Assembly (NCBI RefSeq): GCF_000340965.1
Contig: NZ_ANAY01000032.1
Span: 17,201-81,200, forward strand
DNA length: 64,000 nucleotides
Direction: 5' to 3'
Source: Nocardiopsis kunsanensis DSM 44524
GTDB taxonomy: Bacteria > Actinomycetota > Actinomycetes > Streptosporangiales > Streptosporangiaceae
Both the position numbers and the translations under genes were made by a program. The notes below the pieces were generated by a model. It worked only from the letters and a program-made list of their open reading frames with translations, did not search any database and was not told the origin of the DNA. Numbering within the stretch: the first letter of the stretch is position 1; every line of letters starts with the position of its first letter. Below are positions 61,895-64,000 of this stretch, piece by piece.

Positions 61895-63184
61895 CTACCC
61901 CTGGCCGGGGTAGCGGCGCTCGGGCGAGCCGACGTAGTGCTGGCGCGGACGCGCGATCCGGAAGGCCGGGTCGTGCAGCTGCTCGCGGTAGTGCGCGATC
62001 CACCCGGGCAGGCGGCCCAGGGCGAACAGCACCGTGAACATGTTGCTCGGGAAGCCCATGGCCCGGTAGATGACGCCGGTGAAGAAGTCGACGTTCGGGT
62101 AGAGCTTGCGCTCGGTGAAGTAGGGGTCCTTCAGCGCGGCGGCCTCGAGCCTGAGAGCGAGCTCGAAGAGCTCGTCCGGGTTGTCGTCCCGGTCCAGGAT
62201 CTGGGTGGCCAGGTTCTTGATCTGCTTGCTGCGCGGGTCGAAGTTCTTGTAAACGCGGTGACCGAAGCCCATGAGGCGGACCTCGCGGTTCTTCACGCGC
62301 TCCAGGAAGTCCTCGAGCTCGACACCGGAGTCGCGGATCTCGTCCAGCATCTCCAGGACGGCCTGGTTGGCGCCGCCGTGCGAGGGCCCGGACAGGGCGT
62401 TCACGCCGGAGGCGATGCTCGCGTAGATGTCGGCCTGCGAGGAGCCGACGACCCGCACGGTGGCGGTGGAGCAGTTGAGCTCGTGGTCGGCGTGCAGGAG
62501 CAGCAGCAGGTCGACGGCCTTGCCGAAGAGCTCGCCCAGCTCGCCGTCGGGGCGCCGCTCCCCGAAGGTCATGCGGGTGAAGTTCTCGACGTAGCCGAGC
62601 GAGGGGTCCGGCGCGATCGGCTCCTCGCCGATGGAGTTGCGGTAGATGCGGGCCGCGATCGTCGGCAGCTTGGCCATCAGCCGGATCGTGGCGAGCTCGA
62701 CCTGGTTCTCGTCGGCCGGGTCGGCACTGTCGTCGTAGTAGGCGGCCAGGGTGTTGACCGCGCTGGCCATCAGGGCCATGGGGTGCCCGTTGCGGGGCAT
62801 CGCGTCGATGAACGCACCCATGTCTTCGGGGATGTCGGCGTTCTCGCGCAACTTGTCGGAGAACTCCTTGAGCCGGCCCGGCTCGGGCAGCTCGCCGTAG
62901 ATCACCAGGTAGGCGACCTCCAGGAAGCTGCTTCCGACGGCCAGGTCCTGGATGGGGTACCCGCGGTAGCGCAGGACCCCCGCGCCGCCGTCGATGTAGG
63001 TGATCTTCGAGCTGCAGGAGGCCGTGTTCCCGAACCCCGGGTCGAGGGTGGTCATGCCTGTGGACCCCAACAGGGTCTTCAGCTCGATGGTGCGCTCCCC
63101 CTCGGTGCCGGTGAACACCGGGAGTGTCAGCGTGCCACCCTCGTAGTGGAGCTCAACCGTGCGCTCTTTCTCGTCATCGCTCAT
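61895..63184 (-). CDS. gltA: citrate synthase
   Basis: 429 residues, the usual length for type II citrate synthase. It condenses oxaloacetate and acetyl-CoA at the entry of the TCA cycle. Visible landmarks: the N-terminal beta-rich YEGGTLTLPVF domain, HELNCSTATVRVVGSS with a catalytic-region His, SGPSHGGANQAV, and GFGHRVYKNFDPR holding the second active-site His and an Arg for the substrate. The ATG at 63184 matches the usual N-terminus; an upstream Met in frame (63268) would add 28 untypical residues. Located on its own, one spacer away from the DUF308 gene. Confidence 0.96.
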   Translation of the reverse strand: MSDDEKERTVELHYEGGTLTLPVFTGTEGERTIELKTLLGSTGMTTLDPGFGNTASCSSKITYIDGGAGVLRYRGYPIQDLAVGSSFLEVAYLVIYGELPEPGRLKEFSDKLRENADIPEDMGAFIDAMPRNGHPMALMASAVNTLAAYYDDSADPADENQVELATIRLMAKLPTIAARIYRNSIGEEPIAPDPSLGYVENFTRMTFGERRPDGELGELFGKAVDLLLLLHADHELNCSTATVRVVGSSQADIYASIASGVNALSGPSHGGANQAVLEMLDEIRDSGVELEDFLERVKNREVRLMGFGHRVYKNFDPRSKQIKNLATQILDRDDNPDELFELALRLEAAALKDPYFTERKLYPNVDFFTGVIYRAMGFPSNMFTVLFALGRLPGWIAHYREQLHDPAFRIARPRQHYVGSPERRYPGQG

Positions 63185-63886
63185 GCCCGAGGTCAACCTT
63201 TCCAGGCGGGGGATCCGTGAGGTACGTGGGACGCGGGGCGGGTCAGCCTCCACGTTCTTTTGATTCACTCGTTATTATTCTGTTTTGTTAAACGATAGTT
63301 AAGCAAAATCATATAAGTTTCACCGATTCGGGGACAGGTGACATGAAACACACACTCATGCCCTTGCAGAATTGCCGTACGGTGAAGATTTATAGATTTT
63401 GCCGCATCGTGTGAACTTTCATGCTCGCCCTGGGGCGCCACGCACGGCACCGGGGACACCCGGCGTCGCCCTTGTCTCCTGCTCCGGTCCCCTGAGCACT
63501 CCGTCACACAGTGCTCCGCGTCCGCTTCCCATGCCCCTTCACAGATAGGGACAAACCGGAAGCTTCCTCGGGGTGACCATGTTGCCGATCGCGCCCTAGC
63601 GGCCTCCGCACAGGCTACCTTCGCCCTGATCACGGGCGTGGAAGCGGGTCGCTCTCCGGCCCGTGACTTTGGCCTCTACGCACGCCGGACCCCTCGGGGC
63701 GACACGGCGCACACGCCCCGGGAGGGCCCCGGTGATGTGTGTACCGCGTACCTCGGCAACGAGGGTTCACACCGGTCTACGCCAATACCCCTGGGCGCGA
63801 CGCCGAGTCACCGCCATTGACCCGGCGTGAATATTTCCGACCGAAAGAGAAAACGGGTCCCACGTACGAGAACACTGAGCGGGGGT
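63185..63886. other. long leader and promoter region of citrate synthase
   Basis: About 700 bases with no convincing gene. The segment 63255-63420 is strikingly rich in A and T for this genome and lies upstream of citrate synthase, so it probably holds the promoter. No clear -10/-35 pair or riboswitch could be fixed by eye. The part 63480-63830 shows no structure I recognise. Confidence 0.55.
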
Positions 63887-64000
63887 TCACGCGTTCTCGT
63901 CGGCGCCGCCGGCGAGCAACGCCTCCATGAACAGTTCCGGATGGTCGCGCTCGATGACCCGCAGACGCCACTTGTTGTTGACCAGCACGAGGAGTTCCCC
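63887..64000 (-). CDS. 3' end of an unidentified gene (cut by right window edge)
   Basis: The last 37 codons before a TGA read GELLVLVNNKWRLRVIERDH and then PELFMEALLAGG and a short acidic end. The composition is protein-like (mixed charge, hydrophobic pattern) and third codon positions are G/C. I do not recognise the family with confidence; a C-terminal piece of a soluble enzyme or translation factor is possible. Confidence 0.55.
   Translation of the reverse strand, partial: GELLVLVNNKWRLRVIERDHPELFMEALLAGGADENA

Noticed and set aside
63265..63633. Open frame in the citrate synthase upstream region
   Set aside because: It crosses the A/T-rich presumed promoter and lacks coding bias.
1..64000. 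CRISPR arrays, tRNA or rRNA genes
   Set aside because: No regularly spaced repeats, cloverleaf or rRNA-like stretches were seen on either strand.

Overview
The window is high-G+C actinomycete DNA: nearly every gene has G/C-ending codons, start sites use GGAGG-type ribosome binding sites or leaderless TANNNT starts, and there is a PknG/GlnX/GlnH signalling operon and an actinobacterial type citrate synthase. The gene set fits a filamentous actinomycete, perhaps of the Nocardiopsis / Streptosporangiales kind; that placement is an inference from general look only.

Positions 1 to 34643 (all minus strand, read right to left) are the right-hand part of a trans-acyltransferase type I polyketide synthase cluster. 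In transcription order there is a stand-alone acyl hydrolase-acyltransferase-enoylreductase fusion (31365-34643), then a giant PKS of 6337 residues with four KS domains (12352-31365), then a second PKS that runs off the left window edge (1-12365) and shows three more KS domains. None of the seven modules has an active integrated AT, so malonyl units must come from the separate AT. The three genes are translationally coupled by overlapping stop and start codons. Loading module, thioesterase and tailoring genes are not in this window and would lie to the left or elsewhere. Odd points are two degenerate ACP-like inserts after KS domains, one AT-like segment without its catalytic serine, an ER placed after an ACP, and a KS-DH | ACP module split over two proteins.

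Positions 34644 to 36197 are a gene-poor stretch with a possible transposase relic; it looks like the cluster border. From 36198 to 52231 comes ordinary chromosome: a DUF2252 protein, an AzlCD amino-acid exporter divergent from an Lrp-type regulator, a class II UvrA, agmatinase divergent from a PucR regulator with a perfect palindrome between them, a TetR regulator with its own palindrome, a DUF418 membrane protein, a two-component pair, an unusual short-chain dehydrogenase, isopentenyl-diphosphate isomerase and a small DUF6221 protein.

Positions 52353 to 60512 hold a six-gene minus-strand operon: coiled-coil protein, PknG kinase, zinc-ribbon PP2C phosphatase, zinc-ribbon FHA protein, GlnX-like membrane sensor and GlnH-like binding lipoprotein. 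It looks like a complete amino-acid sensing and phospho-signalling unit. A DUF308 membrane protein, citrate synthase and the 3' end of an unidentified gene close the window.
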